Positions 12,395 to 24,701 of a stretch of 64,000 nucleotides of DNA are shown here, piece after piece. Where the stretch lies: the NCBI RefSeq assembly GCF_963576545.1, contig NC_083645.1:1798001-1862000 (forward strand), given 5' to 3'. The notes below the pieces were generated by a model, which made no database searches, had not been told where the DNA came from, and was given only the letters and a program-made list of their open reading frames with translations. A program made the position numbers and the translations under genes. The DNA comes from Limanda limanda. Taxonomy: Eukaryota > Chordata > Actinopteri > Pleuronectiformes > Pleuronectidae. Within the stretch, counting starts at the first letter, position 1. Every line of letters begins with the position of its first letter.

Positions 12395-12715
12395 TTTAAG
12401 ACAACAAATTGTTACTAAGTACTCTCCCCAACACTTAACCACACCCTAACTCCAGTGAGCCTAATGACTCAATAGCAGGTTGGGTCCAAAATTTCAAGTA
12501 TCACATGCCATTCACAACTTGACACAGAAGACCCCATTGATCCACTAACTGGTGGAAGGGTCAACAACCTGCCTGTGTAACATAAGGACTCAATACAGGT
12601 ACAGACCCACGGAGGTTAAATACTGAAACCTCCCATTAGTCAGTTAGAACGGAAGAAGCCTTTTGGATGAGAGGTGAACTGTCTTGTACACAAGCACGTC
12701 CAGTTGCCTTCATAG
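12395..12715 (+). repeat. Probable retroelement-derived interspersed repeat
   Basis: The segment includes ACCTCCCATTAGTCAGTTAG, a GAAGAAGCC-TTTTGGATGAG core and GTCCAGTTGCCTTCAT. I recall this arrangement as a widely dispersed teleost repeat, perhaps the 3' part of a Penelope-like or LINE element. The family is uncertain. It has no open reading frame of note. Confidence 0.4.
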
Positions 12716-13074
12716 TAGGGTGAATTTGTTTGGTAATCTGAGACATTGGGTAATGTGGGACACCTCAACTTCAGTCTGTTCATTTTCTGTTCTAACAAAA
12801 TCTACTCAACTTCTACCATAGTTTAGCATGGACATTATGTGACTGAAATCTCATAATTTCAGGGGGTTGATGTCATCAGAAGCTCCCTCCTTGGAATCGC
12901 ATCACAAGGTCAATGACATAAGCTTCTGACAGATATAAATCTGTCATAAATAAAACAATCTTCCTGATTGTTATAAAATTATCTTTGTGATTTATCCAAG
13001 CAACAAAGTATGCATTGACATAAAAATGTGTTTCAGATGTTTTTTCAATTTTTTTTTAGCTTTATCAAACATGA
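12716..13074. other. Non-coding DNA
   Basis: No gene or repeat was recognised in this AT-rich stretch. Confidence 0.5.
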
Positions 13075-13395
13075 TTGATCATGTGGAGGAAGTTGCATAC
13101 CCTCTCCACCACCTAGTGGACAGAGAGCGCAGCACTTTCTCCAACAGACTGGTTCAGCTCCTCCTTTTGTACATATTATGTTCATATTTATTTTTTACTG
13201 CACGTCTAATAGTCCTATTATTTATTTGGTCATGTTTCAAACAAATTCTGCAATTTTGCACGCATGTCTCTTTGTCATATTTTGTATCTAACCATCTAAC
13301 AATGTGAACTATTTTGCCCTTGAAAATTTATTGCGACACAAACATTTCCCAAATTTGGATCAATAAAGTACATTTATGTTATCTATTATCGCATC
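13075..13395 (+). mobile_element. LINE 3' end (5'-truncated non-LTR retrotransposon)
   Basis: The frame around 13,085-13,160 contains HHLVDRERSTFSNRLVQLL. This resembles the conserved C-terminal stretch of fish LINE ORF2 proteins, in which a short block such as 'R-S-T-F-S-N-R-L-V-Q-L' precedes the end. It is followed by an AT-rich 3' UTR ending near TTTGGATCAATAAAGTAC (about 13,355-13,372), a typical fish LINE terminus. It is 5'-truncated, as is usual after abortive target-primed reverse transcription. The clade is not certain. Confidence 0.6.
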
Positions 13396-14653
13396 TGTTA
13401 TTTATGATCTACAGTTGTCAGACAGGAGTCAATGGTAAATACAATCTCTCCTTTGCGGTCTGCAGCTTTGGTTTCACAAAACATGTGGAGAAGACTAATA
13501 CCCCATTAGTCGTCTCCACATCGATGATGATGGGTCTCGCAGCTGCATGGACTGTTTGTTCCCGTCGGGAGGCGGAGAGGTGGACATTGCTGCTTGAGTG
13601 TCTCCTGGCCTGGTTCTGGGGTGTCTCTTTTCCATCTCCTCCATCCTCCTTCTTCGCCACCCACCCTCTCAAGACAACACTGATGGGAGTAGCCCAGGGG
13701 TTGTTTGAGGGGACTGATGTGATGCGACAAAGAGGGCTCGGGTCCGGCCGACGTCTGCTGCTGTTCCTGCTCCCTGGTCACGGTTGAAGCCGGTGCCCGG
13801 TGCCCCCGTCCCTGGTTCTCGTTGGCAGTACAAGAAGAGTACAAAAAGAACAGATCCTACACTTGCACCATGAATCAATCAAAGTAGTCCCTCCCCAATG
13901 TTAACCAAGCACAGAATAATTACTCTGCACCTACTGGTTCTGTTATATATCTGTAGTTTTCATATTGAATATCATGAGTGAACACTGAACTCAATATCTT
14001 GAAATCAACCTTCAAAAGAAACATTTCATAAAGCACAGAATGACGAAAAATAGACTGAAATAGTGCCACACACCCACTCTCTGACACATAAAACACACAC
14101 AAACATACATTACCGATGATGGTATGCCATCTGAAGGATTCTTAGATTCTGGGCTCGGGGGAGGATGGTTGCTGATGATGAAGCTGGAACATAATGGCCT
14201 GGAGTCGTCTCTGAGCAAGCTGTAAACACACTGTAATCAAAGATGCACAAGAGCAATACTGCTGCAACAGAAGTCACAATTACCTTGATCAATGTCATAA
14301 CTACAAGCATCTCAACAGGAGGCTGTAAAGCTACACAGCTAGGTAATTACCACTGAATGACAGTCAGTGTCACTCCGCTGCACAAATTGGCCATGAATGA
14401 TCTGCGATTGATCCCATGTCAGCTCCTTATACTGTGATCACCAGTGTAAGACCATTTGTTGGCTGTGGCCGTTATTGTTTATTCTTCTTTTTTATGCATC
14501 CTTGCCCACTTGCTGTTATATGTGATGCATGACCACATCTACTCTTCCTTCAATCAATATGGGAATCCATGAAGTTAAAGTTCCATATTAACAATGGTGC
14601 TTCTAGCTATTAGACACTAGTGCTGGCGTGTATACAACTTACTGTAAATGTAA
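13396..14653. other. Non-coding DNA
   Basis: Overlapping frames of 60-157 codons occur on both strands at 13,314-13,880, where the DNA is locally richer in GC. Their peptides show no known domain and none has convincing splice sites, so they are treated as chance frames. Confidence 0.45.
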
Positions 14654-14873
14654 TGAACTGCATTTATACAGCACTTCCTATGAGTCACGTTCACACATAT
14701 ATTGCTTCAATATATAGCACTAGTCTGTCACAGATCCCATTCTTGTAGTACCAACACAGCCGTCAGAGGTAGTTTGGGTTTAGTGTTGTGCCCAAGGACA
14801 CCTCAACATGCAGGCTGGGGGATCTGGGGATCAAATCACCAACCCTTGATTAGTGGCCAACATGCTAGAGCCC
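14654..14873 (-). repeat. tRNA-headed SINE copy, reverse orientation, diverged
   Basis: The plus strand shows TGCATTTATACAGCACTT (tail side), GCCCAAGGACACCTCAACATG in the body, and GGGGATCAAATCACCAACC with TTAGTGGCCAAC (tRNA-like head read backwards). These occur in the same order as in the best copy at 33,490-33,758. The A box is badly decayed. Confidence 0.65.
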
Positions 14874-15019
14874 TGAATCTTGCACTCAATATCAAATTGT
14901 TGAGCTCGGTAACAATGGCTCTATGTTAAGCATGCATACTGACAAATGGCAAATTGCACAAGCTCCTTGGACAGTGTTAATACCTGCCCAAAGTTCAAGA
15001 TAGGATAATAAAAAGAACA

Positions 15020-15079
15020 ATTATTATTATGATTATTATTATTATTAGTAGTAGTAGTATTATGATTATTATTATTACT
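15020..15079. repeat. (ATT)n/(AGT)n trinucleotide microsatellite
   Basis: The tract is made of ATT/TTA triplets with an internal block of AGT repeats and GATT interruptions. It lies just upstream of the LINE remnant beginning near 15,120. Confidence 0.8.
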
Positions 15080-15119
15080 GAGATTCAGATGCTTCTTTAC
15101 TGAAACACTTTATCAACTG

Positions 15120-15895
15120 CAGTTGCGGCCTGAGTGCTGACCAGGTCCAGAAGGAGAGAAAATATGACAGCTGTTCTAAAATCCTTACATTGGCTGCTTG
15201 TCAGTATTAATTTAAAGGTTCTTGATTTTGATTTTAAGCATTTCATGGTCTTTCAGCGTCATATATGAATCACATGCTGAGAAGGTATGAACCAGTTTGA
15301 CTCCTCAGCTCCTCTGGCACAAGTCTTATAGTTGTACCAAAGTGCCGGACTAAAACTTTTGGTGAATCACATTTAAGCTTTTATTTGCGTAGCCGCTAGA
15401 GCAGTTTGTTTAAAAGTAAACCTAAAACCTACTTCTTCAGTCTTACTTATGACTAAAATTGTTGTATGGACATGTTTTGTGTAATGTATTTATACATTAA
15501 CAGTTTGCTCTCTCTTATCATTATTAACTTATTTTACTATAACTTTACTTTATTCTTACTATATCTGTTATCTCGGCTATTATTTCACTCTATTTCAGTA
15601 TATTAAGTCTTATTTTTCCTTAACTTCTTTTATCTGTTTCCTAATTTGGTTTTTATTCCACACTCACCATTTTATTATTATACTCATTTTAATGTTTCTA
15701 TTTATTTATCTTTTATCTCAATTTCATTGTGTGCGTGTTAGTCTCAAACTGTTATTGATTGTTTCTTTTAATTGCTCCTGTTGTTTTCTTACTTATGTCT
15801 GTAATATTTCCATATCGTCAATGATATGTGAGGCACTTTGAACTGCACTAACCTGCATGAAAGGTGCTATATGAATACAATTGATTGATTCCTTC
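15120..15895 (+). mobile_element. L2-like LINE: ORF2 C-terminal relic plus 3' UTR
   Basis: In shifting frames the segment encodes pieces of the C-terminal region of L2/Maui-type ORF2. They are TAVLKSLHWL (about 15,165), SYMNHMLRRYEPV and, after a stop, SSSGTSLIVVPKCRTKTFGE (about 15,260-15,366), then the terminal block SKPKTYFFSLTYD ending in a stop near 15,450. The 3' UTR runs to GGTGCTATATGAATACAA followed by a short GATT repeat (15,863-15,892), the usual fish L2 tail. The copy is 5'-truncated and broken by frameshifts and stops, so it is inactive. Confidence 0.8.
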
Positions 15896-18800
15896 AGCCC
15901 AGGAAAATATTAAAACACTTGGATCATCTCTCTTGTGAACTAAGAGCTTTTCATGTCGTTCCCACGCTGTATCCCATGGCAGTTATGTAATTACAAATTA
16001 ATTTTGTAGAAAGCATAATGCTGCCGAAAGTATAGTTTGTTTATGATCAGCGAGGAAAAACCTATAAACCTATTCAGAAAGAGTTAACAATAATACAAAA
16101 TAGAGGTCTTGAAAAGGGGATTTGAGGCCTGGAGCCCACGACAAAGTGTTGACATTTATTATTCAACAAAATGATTTGACGTATTGGGACGCAGGCTTAT
16201 TAAATTCACTAATTATAATCTGCCTACAAGCACAACTAAACCTATCAACGATCTTGAATATTTCAGTTTTGCTTGTGCTGAGAAGTGCTATAATTAGAAT
16301 TTGCCTCTTTACCAGGGCTCATGTACCAAACTGTTTTCTTAAGTACAGCCTCCTCTTAATGGTATAAGTATTTATATCTATTAACTACAGAGCTGGTTTC
16401 AGGATGCGATCAGTTTGACATATATGTACATGTATTTAACGTAAAGACCGGATGCTGGGAGAGCCAGCTAGTTTCCACACACAAACATGATAACATTACA
16501 CATTGTTAATTCCGTACATCAACAGATATGAGAAAATGACAGTTGGTGGTTTAATTTTCAACTTTGGACCAAGCTATTTTTTATAATTAACAACCGGACA
16601 TGAGAGAGAAATCTATTTACTCATCCTACCTCAAGAAAGACAAAAGAACTCACAACCCACGGCTTCTAACTTTGCTTTACAACTCATCATCACAGTTATT
16701 TCCTGAACTCATATTGGCCTTACATGACTCCTAATGGATGATGATGCTTCTACGTCTTTGCTGGATGTGTGAATAGGTTCGAACTGTCTTTGCTGTCAAA
16801 CACCAAAAAATCCACTCCGTCTTCTGGGATGTCAAACTTTCTGTGTAAACAAAAATAATGTAAACAGAATCCAGGAGGCAATTATGATTTCTCCAATATC
16901 AATTTGACAAAGAAAGTTTGTAGTGAATGCATGTATCAGTCGGAGACAGTGTTGCATAACAGTGTGTATAGTTCAATCCTCGCAGTGAAGTACAGGTTTA
17001 CTGCTGCTGCACCATTTGAAACACAACATCCCAGATAGAGGTTATATAAGCTTTGCACATAGATAGAAATGAACCGCTGAGTTATTTCCTTCACACGCTT
17101 GCCGTCTCTTTAAAAACATCCGATTTGAGCTGTGGGATAAAGGATTTAAGAAGCTGCACTGAATAAAATGCTGTGCTCAACAAACATTTAAGCATAATCT
17201 ACAATTAATATTTAGTTTATTGACAGAAATGTTATGTTTTTTAGGGTGGAGAAGCCTCTGAATTTATGTTGTAATGTAGCAGGACAACATTCCATTCAAT
17301 TGTAGGGAAATTACAAAAGGTTTCAGTCAGCAGCTCATTAAGACAGCACGGTTGACACTGCAGTCTCCAGCGCTTTTAGTTTACTAATCGTTTTTTCTAA
17401 GATCAGAGTTTGTTTATGTGTTGCTGCTAATCTATTAGTAAGTGACCTGCAAAGGACCAGGCGTTAGAGTATGTGCTAATCAGATCAGGTTTTATAGGAA
17501 GCTGCTAGTTTCTACTAAGTTGCCTCATGTTGATAATTAAACAAAGAACAATAGCAATCAATAACACTATTTTGTGCATTATTCAAGTTTCTGTAAAATG
17601 AGTCTATTCCATTATCGTATCAGATGTATGGTTTATTTTAACAACCTGGGTTCTGTGAACTCATGTATATATCATACTGTAAGACACTAAATTATATTAA
17701 ACATGTCCATTTTATGGCTAACAGAGATAAAATGCACCATGCTGTCATTATGAATATTTGTATCTGCCAACTTACTATGTGTCTAGGACATTACTCATCA
17801 TCTTATTTGAAAAACAAAATCTGAGTCCTCCACCTTTTTTAATTTGAGAGTTGATCTGGATGTTTTGTGTAAAGCTGCTGTGTGAATTGGACTGTGAGTT
17901 TTCCTATTGGCTGCTCATCTTCTAAAATTAATTTGCAGGTACATGCAGTCTAATAGCTTATCGCTATTTTTACCAACTTTTCAGACCCATTTTTCAAAAA
18001 GAGCACAGAGCCACAGCGCAGCCGTTGTCTGTAACATCGGTGTGTGGCTGTCAGACAATGTTGTAGTAGAGCAGACCAACTGTTTGAACATGTTAATATG
18101 TCCCCTTGACAATTATCTGACAACAGATACAATAAAACACATAATGAAATCAGCTCCACTGTGCATCTGGCTGTCAAATACTGTGACTGTGAGCACAAAG
18201 AGAGAGCGGCTGACTCCAGGCAGAATGCAGATATGACATGAAGAAGTCATGTATATGCTTATTAATGTATAAGCAACATTTAGTGACTTTTTCAGGCCTT
18301 TTCAAGTACAGAACATTTCCCCTCCATTTCCTTGATGATTAATACATCAAAAGTCTTTCCAGTTAACAGCAGACAGGTGATTTATAAAAGAAGTAAGTCT
18401 GAATGGTATTAGCAGTTTCTAGAGAATTAGCTTTGGGGAGTTTATTACATTTATCACATACTCATGGTCATTCTATTTTGGAATGCGAAAAAGGTCATTA
18501 TAAAACTCTGCAGAATTAAGCTATGTTCCGAGAATACATTTGCAGAGTTTCTGCAATATATGTATACTATCTTCTTAAATGTTTGAATAAACAACAACCA
18601 ATACTCAGTTTCCACCATCCTGCCAAATAACGAGCAGAACCACCTGCTGTTTTCTCACTATTTAAACCTCTATCCCAGTTTGTGATTTGTACTACAGGAG
18701 TCGACTCCCTCTCTGTGCAGATCCATATGTCTCCTTCTCTACCTGCACACAGGAATGAGCAGTGAGTGTAAATCAGGCTTCAGACTGCACAGTGTGAACG

Positions 18801-19632
18801 TAGATGTGAAAAGGAGTGAGCTACAAGCCACGAGGAGACACCCAGGTGTTAAGATGAGAAGTTACAGTGCTTTTCTATTATCTATTCTTCCTGTTCCGCT
18901 GTTACATACGGGAAGCACATACAGTATGATGTTAATACAGTAATTATCCTGACACAACAATGAGCTGGAAATCACATTTTCAACGCAACTTATCAGGCAG
19001 ATATTTATGTTAAAAAGTGCATTTCCTAAATGCTAATGAACAAAAACAGAAACAAACCTGTTAAGATGGAACCAGATTCGAGACACATATAAGAACAGAA
19101 GGCACAATGAAATGTTCAAATGATGTGCCTCTTTGAGCTTCATCAATATGCATGTCATCAATGACTATCATCGATCAGGACACCGCAGGGGGGGAGGAAA
19201 TATCATTTCAGTTCATTCTTTTTCATAATCCACGTCTTCACCCTGATACATCCAACTTCTTTCAGCCATATTTTCGGCAGATATATTTTCTATACCCCCC
19301 ACAGAGGTTTCACTTCACATGTGATAACTCATCGCTATGGCAGGAAATGTTTGTTTTTTCCAGCTGACATAAAGTGAAAGTGAAGATTATGCCTTTGAGT
19401 GACGAATGCTATTGTGTCCTTCTCTCAGAAACTATTTGAAAATAAACATATTCCCCTTTGTTTAGTGCTTTCTATAATTTTTTCCACACATATTGTTCTA
19501 CATTTTAATCTTATTCGAGTGATTGAAAAAACAATTTACCTTAAAATGTAGCCCTTGGCATGATTGGCTGCTTGAAGAGCTCAATAAGAGTGAAGGTAAA
19601 GACACTGTGCCTCATTTATTAACCGTGCATAC
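15896..19632. other. Long anonymous non-coding stretch
   Basis: No gene, complete mobile element or tandem array was recognised in about 3.7 kb. Short frames at 17,907-18,236 on both strands carry no recognised domain. Parts read like ordinary intron or intergenic DNA. Confidence 0.5.
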
Positions 19633-19960
19633 TAGGGCTGCCACTAACAACCATTTTTCTATTGATTAACCTGTCGACTATTTTACCGATTAGTCGATTA
19701 ATCTAAACGATACATTTTCCTCCCAAAAAATCAAATTGACCATTTCATTTCAATTCCGAAGCACCGCGCAGCGCAGCACCAAGGAAAGCCAGGCGCCTCC
19801 TATCCATCCCCCTGTTAAACCTTTGTCTGGTTCCCATGGGCTGTGATGCGCCCTGCACCGATGGTTTTGGCGTCGAGTTCGCTTAATAATGCGCTAACCC
19901 ATATATATGCAAATTTCATAGGTATAATTGTTATTTAAGGATTGTAAACTTTTGACTGGT
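19633..19960 (+). mobile_element. hAT-like terminal fragment
   Basis: TAGGGCTGCCACTAAC near 19,633 followed by alternating GATTAGTCGATTAATC-type sequence is the usual start of a group of fish hAT elements. The subterminal part is rich in self-complementary ATTAGTCGATT motifs. No opposite end and no target duplication were found, so the right limit is approximate and the copy is probably truncated. Confidence 0.5.
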
Positions 19961-22900
19961 TTCTTAACAAATCCTGGTCTTGGGCCTGTCTGTGTGTTTC
20001 ACCCTGTCCCCATTATGTATTCTCTGCCTGCCAGTATGTGCTGCTGACTGGGAACAACCTCCTGATCAGTCTCCTCCTGCAATGTTTCTCACAATCAACT
20101 CCAGAGCTAAGACCAGTTTGTTTACCATTTCCCTGCCAAAACATCCCTTTACCTTGTGGTATATTTACACTTCAGCCAAACCGCCTTTGCTCCTCATCTG
20201 CTCCTTTGAAAGTCTTGGTTTGAGTCTGGCCGCTTGCTTTCTCACCTTGCTTTCTTCAGGTGCCAGGATCGCCCACTCACAGTCAGTAGCTGACACACTC
20301 AGCCAGTTCCTCAGCCACACTTCCCCAACAGAAACCCTCTGGATCCTATTGCACACATTATGCTCTGTACCCTGGACAGTATTACATTTTAGTTCATTGG
20401 GCTATGTCATGTCATTTCTGTGTCATTTGAGTATACGTCTTTTTTTTTTCTTAATGTGATGTATTTCCTCTTCAAACTCATCTGTTATGGGTTAAGCTAA
20501 ACAACTACAGATTTGTAATGCAGTGGGAAATTGTATTTAAAAGGACAAGAAAAGCAGGATTGTTAGAATATAATGATGACTTTCTTAGCTACAGCCACTA
20601 GTGTAAGAAAAGGTCTTTACGGAGGTTCTTCTGTTCAATTGTCAATGTACAGTGGTTGTTTCATATGGATGATTCTCATGAACACTGTATATAAGAGAGG
20701 TGTGAATACCCGTGGCTGCAGTGCATGAGGCTTCCACACGCAGTGCAATGATCTGACTAAATTCCTGTAACATCTCCAGCAACCCGAACCCACAATGGTT
20801 CAAACACCCTCTGACTTTGCCTTTATTTCACCACTAAACAGTAGGAATGAACCCACCAAATAAACCCAGTAAGAAACATTTACTGAAACAGCATGTTCCT
20901 TCATTTGTAAGATAGGTTTAATACAATTTTAAAACTATGAGATTGCAGGAAATCATAAAGAAAACATAATTGTGCAAATTATGTTTTGATCTAACTTTAA
21001 TGCTGAGATCATGTATTTTCGCCTTCCAGCTAAAGAGCCATATTCCTGATAACTATATTACAGGTAAGGTTTTATTGCAAGGAACTTCTTGAGGGTAATG
21101 ATGCTCCACACTGAATCTCCCCTCAGTTCCCAGAAGTTAACGTAGCTTCATCTTATTTGTCGTAAAGGGGAAAAAAAGATATGTTTGCTTTAGGAGAGGG
21201 GCTTGTGAGCTGCCAACAGATTCTCCACTCATTAGACACTCTGATTGGCATAATCAGGTTACGACGATGCTGAAAGGAAAAGGCCATCAACAGGAATTAG
21301 CGTCAATGTGTCGCACTAATGATCAGTAATGTCAACAGGATCCGTGTCAGATAGGGGAATAAAAAAAGCACATATGGCTGTGAGTCCTCAAATTGGGACC
21401 ACACCTGATATACAGGGGAATGGCCGCCTGGTGAAATCTAGCGTTAACAGTGTCGTTTCCGAGATGAGGCATTGAGGGTGGGTGGGGACGGGGTGTGTGT
21501 GTTCGGGGGGGTTAGAAAATAGCAGTGGCAGACAGATTTGAGGTGACAAGGCGCGTACAAAGCCCTGTCAGGAGCCTGAGATGTGAAGAAAGGCTGTCAA
21601 GATGCAGGGGAAGGCTGGCATGCTGTGGTCTTTTGAAGGAGCTTGTCATTACAACAAATTGTTTCTTATGGTTTGATTTCTAATTTAGCCGTCTATTTAC
21701 AGCGATCATTTGAATATTCACCACTGATCACGGCATAAATCATGTCGCCCGTTGGAAAGGGTTTGGTGTATTTTTGGAGGAATCGTCTAATTACCCACCT
21801 GGGCTGACTCTTAATTGTAAGTCAGAGCGACAGCGATGGAGTTGTAGTCAGTTCAATTCATAAGTTTGGCTATTGATGTCAAAAAGTATGTTGTCTGTCA
21901 GCCAGCCATGGATTTGCAGGTACTACAGGCTAAATACAGAGCTGTTTGGTGGTAATATTTTCCATGAAAACTCATCAGCATTAAGTGTGTAATACATATT
22001 CAGTAAAAAAGGAGAAAAGTGTTTAGCAAAACAGAGATGAAGAAATAATTAACAGATAAAGGACTACAGTACAAGTACTAATTAACGCAAGCGAGATAAA
22101 CAAACACAGACTTTGAACAACTTGCCCAATCAAAGCAAAATGCAGACAGAATGAAGGAGCAAAGGAAACAACACATAAATCAAGATGACATGTTGAATAT
22201 CTGCAGCCGGATCAGAATTTAAATCTCACCGACAACACATTCATAGTGGAAAGTTGTTAACATTACCAGTGTGTGTCTGTGTGTCTATGTGCGTGTGTAT
22301 GATCACAACAATTACATCTGGCTATTTGACATTTGACATTAGTAAATGGACTTAATGAATACAGTGCTCTACTTGAGCTTTATTGGTTTGTCCGCCATAT
22401 ATTGTTTGTGTTGTTGTCCCTCACAGATACACAATCCCTTTTAAGTTAGAATAAACAAAGCAACAAATCTGGAAAACTAATGATAAATCAATAAACCAAT
22501 TCAGGATGAATAATAGTTGAGTTTTAATTTAAACCATAGAATGTGGACGTTAGCTATTTTAATTCATATCAAATGAGTATAACTTCAAAACATCCCTATG
22601 CACACACTCAAGATGTGTATTTGTGTGTATTGAGTTTAACTTTGGAATTCTCTGGACAATGATTTAAATGTTGCTCAATTATTATTCAATCAAAAGAATA
22701 ATTTGAACAGTTTGAACTCATTGAATACTGTTTATGTTATGCTGTTGGTTTTTGATTTATGAATAATTTATTTATTAACTGATTCGTGAAAAGAATGTAA
22801 ATCAAAGACAGCGATGTCTTTGTATTTGTGTGATGTTATTTATATAAAGAAAGAGGCTTTCTTAAATAAGATTTTTGTTGTTCCTGATCATTTATTCGTT

Positions 22901-23164
22901 CATGGAAGAGGTAAACTAAAAACTGTAATTAAATATAACATTAAACCGACAAACCTAACCTGGTGTAGTAGGTGTTTGTGATGATAAAGCATTTGTTGCA
23001 AAAACAATGCCTGCTGCGCTCTCACCTTGGCTCTGTTAATGTTGTTGACGTGCAATGTTTTTGCAAATAATTTAAATTTTTAATTTACTGCTGTTCTTTT
23101 GAATGTGCTGTTGTTATTATGTGGTGTTTCTTAATTAGCATGCAAGATATAATGCTAATCATCT
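19961..23164. other. Long anonymous non-coding stretch
   Basis: A 159-codon plus frame (19,980-20,459) has a hydrophobic start but no recognised domain and no splice context. The segment at about 21,620-21,800 has even base composition and no repeats, and it could be a conserved non-coding element, which comparison would have to show. The rest holds nothing supported. Confidence 0.45.
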
Positions 23165-23172
23165 CACACGGG
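23165..23172. repeat. Left 8-bp target-site duplication of the short hAT
   Basis: CACACGGG here is repeated exactly at 23,986-23,993, flanking the element at 23,173-23,985. An 8-bp duplication is the hallmark of hAT insertion. Confidence 0.92.
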
Positions 23173-23304
23173 TAGGGTTGCAAAATTCCGGGAATATTCA
23201 AAGTTGGAAACTTTCCATGGGAATTAACGGGAATATACGGGAATTAACAGGAATTAATACACTGGCAATGTTGTGGGTAATTTATACTAAATGTATTTAC
23301 CGTA

Positions 23305-23508
23305 TCATATACAGACAATATATACATTTTGTTGTGTCATAGGCTGATTTGAGCCCTGAGGAAACTTTGGGCACTTGACTATATGCTTCTGCATCGTTGT
23401 GTCATTCTTAACATAGGTCTTTGCAAAGTATTTGCAAATGTATACAGCCTTTCCTTCTACATTGGATGGGGTGCAATGTCTCCACACATGAGATAGTGCA
23501 TGTGGCAT
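23305..23508 (-). pseudogene. Degraded BED-type zinc finger of a hAT transposase
   Basis: The 67-codon minus frame contains VWRHCTP, then VEGKAVYICKYFAKTYV, then MQKHIVKCPKFPQG. In BED fingers of this hAT group the pattern is Cx2C ... Hx3-5C/H within a W-x-H/F-F start. Here the first cysteine (CKYF) is kept, the second is replaced by phenylalanine, and the H-x3-C pair (HIVKC) is kept. The finger would normally bind the terminal repeats of the transposon. With one ligand lost and the catalytic part absent it is a fossil. Confidence 0.7.
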
Positions 23509-23722
23509 TGTTCTGTAGAATAAGATGAGAAAAAAGTTTGTAAAAAAACACTAATGCAATGCCAGAGATATAAATAGTTAGCCAAACAATTGGAATCGTC
23601 TGTAAAAATATTTTAAAATTGAAGGATAAATGAATGGAAATAGGTTAGATGAACAGATGAACAATCCTCAATCGAATATATTTTCCCCAGTAATATCATG
23701 GAAACTTACCTGACTAGTCCTG

Positions 23723-23760
23723 CACACTACAGCAGGCTTCAATAGCCGTGCTGTAGTGTG
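23723..23760. repeat. Hairpin-forming inverted repeat inside the short hAT
   Basis: CACACTACAGCA (23,723-23,734) pairs perfectly with TGCTGTAGTGTG (23,749-23,760). The 14-nt loop contains GGCT and AGCC, which can extend the stem by four more pairs with a one-base bulge. Confidence 0.85.
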
Positions 23761-23985
23761 AAGGATGCTGGGAATTATCTGTGCATGTGATGGATGAATG
23801 CACAGTGGAGGGTTGAAATGCAACGTGCAGAGTGTGCTGCATTCCATCCATCTTTAAAATAGAGTTTTGAATGAGTTTTTTTTTTTTTCAAAATTCCCAA
23901 AATTCCCGAGCTTAATATTCCCGTGGAAAGTTTCCGGAAAGTTTCCGGAAATTTACCGGAAACTTTCCGCCCCTTTGCAACCCTA

Positions 23986-23993
23986 CACACGGG
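23986..23993. repeat. Right 8-bp target-site duplication of the short hAT
   Basis: CACACGGG is identical to 23,165-23,172. It doubles as the first bases of the neighbouring older hAT end, which shows where the short hAT landed. Confidence 0.92.
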
Positions 23994-24182
23994 TCAACAA
24001 CCTTTTTGACATGAAGTGCCAATTTGAAATGTTCTTTTCAATTAGTGTGCCATATCAATATTTTATTTAACATTAACTTCTATTATTGAACCACATCTAT
24101 ATTTCCAACAGACATGTCATTTTATTCCATCCATATTGGCAACATGTGGAACAACATTTTAAATTAACGTTTTTATCTCATT

Positions 24183-24222
24183 ATGATGGCAAAACTATAC
24201 AAATAAAATTTGATTGATTGAT
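24183..24222 (+). repeat. LINE-type 3' tail
   Basis: ACTATACAAATAAAATTTGA followed by GATTGATTG is the characteristic terminus of fish L2-like LINEs and matches the tail at about 45,005-45,040. Only the end is recognisable, within the non-coding part of the older hAT. Confidence 0.6.
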
Positions 24223-24479
24223 TGAAAACTAATTTTATGTCATTAATGCCCCTCAAACTCAGAATTTCATAAATAAACACCCCAGCCAAATTCACTGAAA
24301 CTATTTCAAATAACTGCTTTTGGTAATTCATTTACAAATTAATGTATTGGAATTGACAAAAGAAATCAAACATAAATAAAAGTACTAGGGCTATACAATA
24401 ATGTTACCTCACTAAAACATCCACATCTGATTCAGAGAAACAGAGATGTAAAAATTGCAACGTATGCAAACCATAAGCC

Positions 24480-24660
24480 TACCAGTCAGTGTGATCCCTG
24501 GCCTTGTCTTCCTTGGCTGAGCTCCATTATCTGGGGGTTGTAGTTGGTTAATTTATGTTGCAGACATGCTTCTGAGTGGTCAGTGGTCAAACAACTGTGG
24601 GCTGAGCACATTCTCCATGTGTCAGAATATCTGCTCACACAGGTACATTGAGCCGCAGAC
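24480..24660 (-). pseudogene. hAT transposase relic: C-terminal dimerisation segment
   Basis: Reading minus from about 24,640 gives CEQIFSHMENVLSPQLFDH, a stop, then PLRSMSAT. This aligns with the C-terminal signature CEQ-x-FS-x-M of GTF2IRD2-like hAT transposases, in which a DEHL / LR-x-AT block follows. It begins only about 40 bp after the end of the core fragment, so roughly the middle third of the protein, including the insertion domain, has been lost. In-frame stops show it is dead. Confidence 0.6.
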
Positions 24661-24701
24661 CATCAACATAGCCGGTGCAACGTCCTGGAGAAAGTTGAAC
24701 T

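Larger units (their letters stand above)
23173..23985 (-). mobile_element. Short non-autonomous hAT element with BED-finger remnant (813 bp)
   Basis: The element starts TAGGGTTGCAAA and ends with its exact complement TTTGCAACCCTA. Both sides carry the 8-bp duplication CACACGGG. Subterminal sequence at the right end has several close copies of GGAAAGTTTCCGG, likely transposase-binding repeats. A minus-strand frame (23,305-23,508) encodes a degraded BED zinc finger, and no catalytic core is present. A 12-bp perfect inverted repeat (23,723-23,734 with 23,749-23,760) extends into a further short stem. The element is therefore an internally deleted derivative that needed transposase from elsewhere. 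Confidence 0.92.

Noticed and set aside
12640..12700. Hammerhead-ribozyme-like core (GGATGAG ... GTGAAC ... GTC)
   Set aside because: The CUGAUGA box is altered, stem II is lacking and GAAA is replaced, so the catalytic core is not met.
19980..20459. 159-codon plus frame with hydrophobic stretches
   Set aside because: No recognised domain, another frame is also open, and no splice signals support it; likely chance in C/T-rich DNA.
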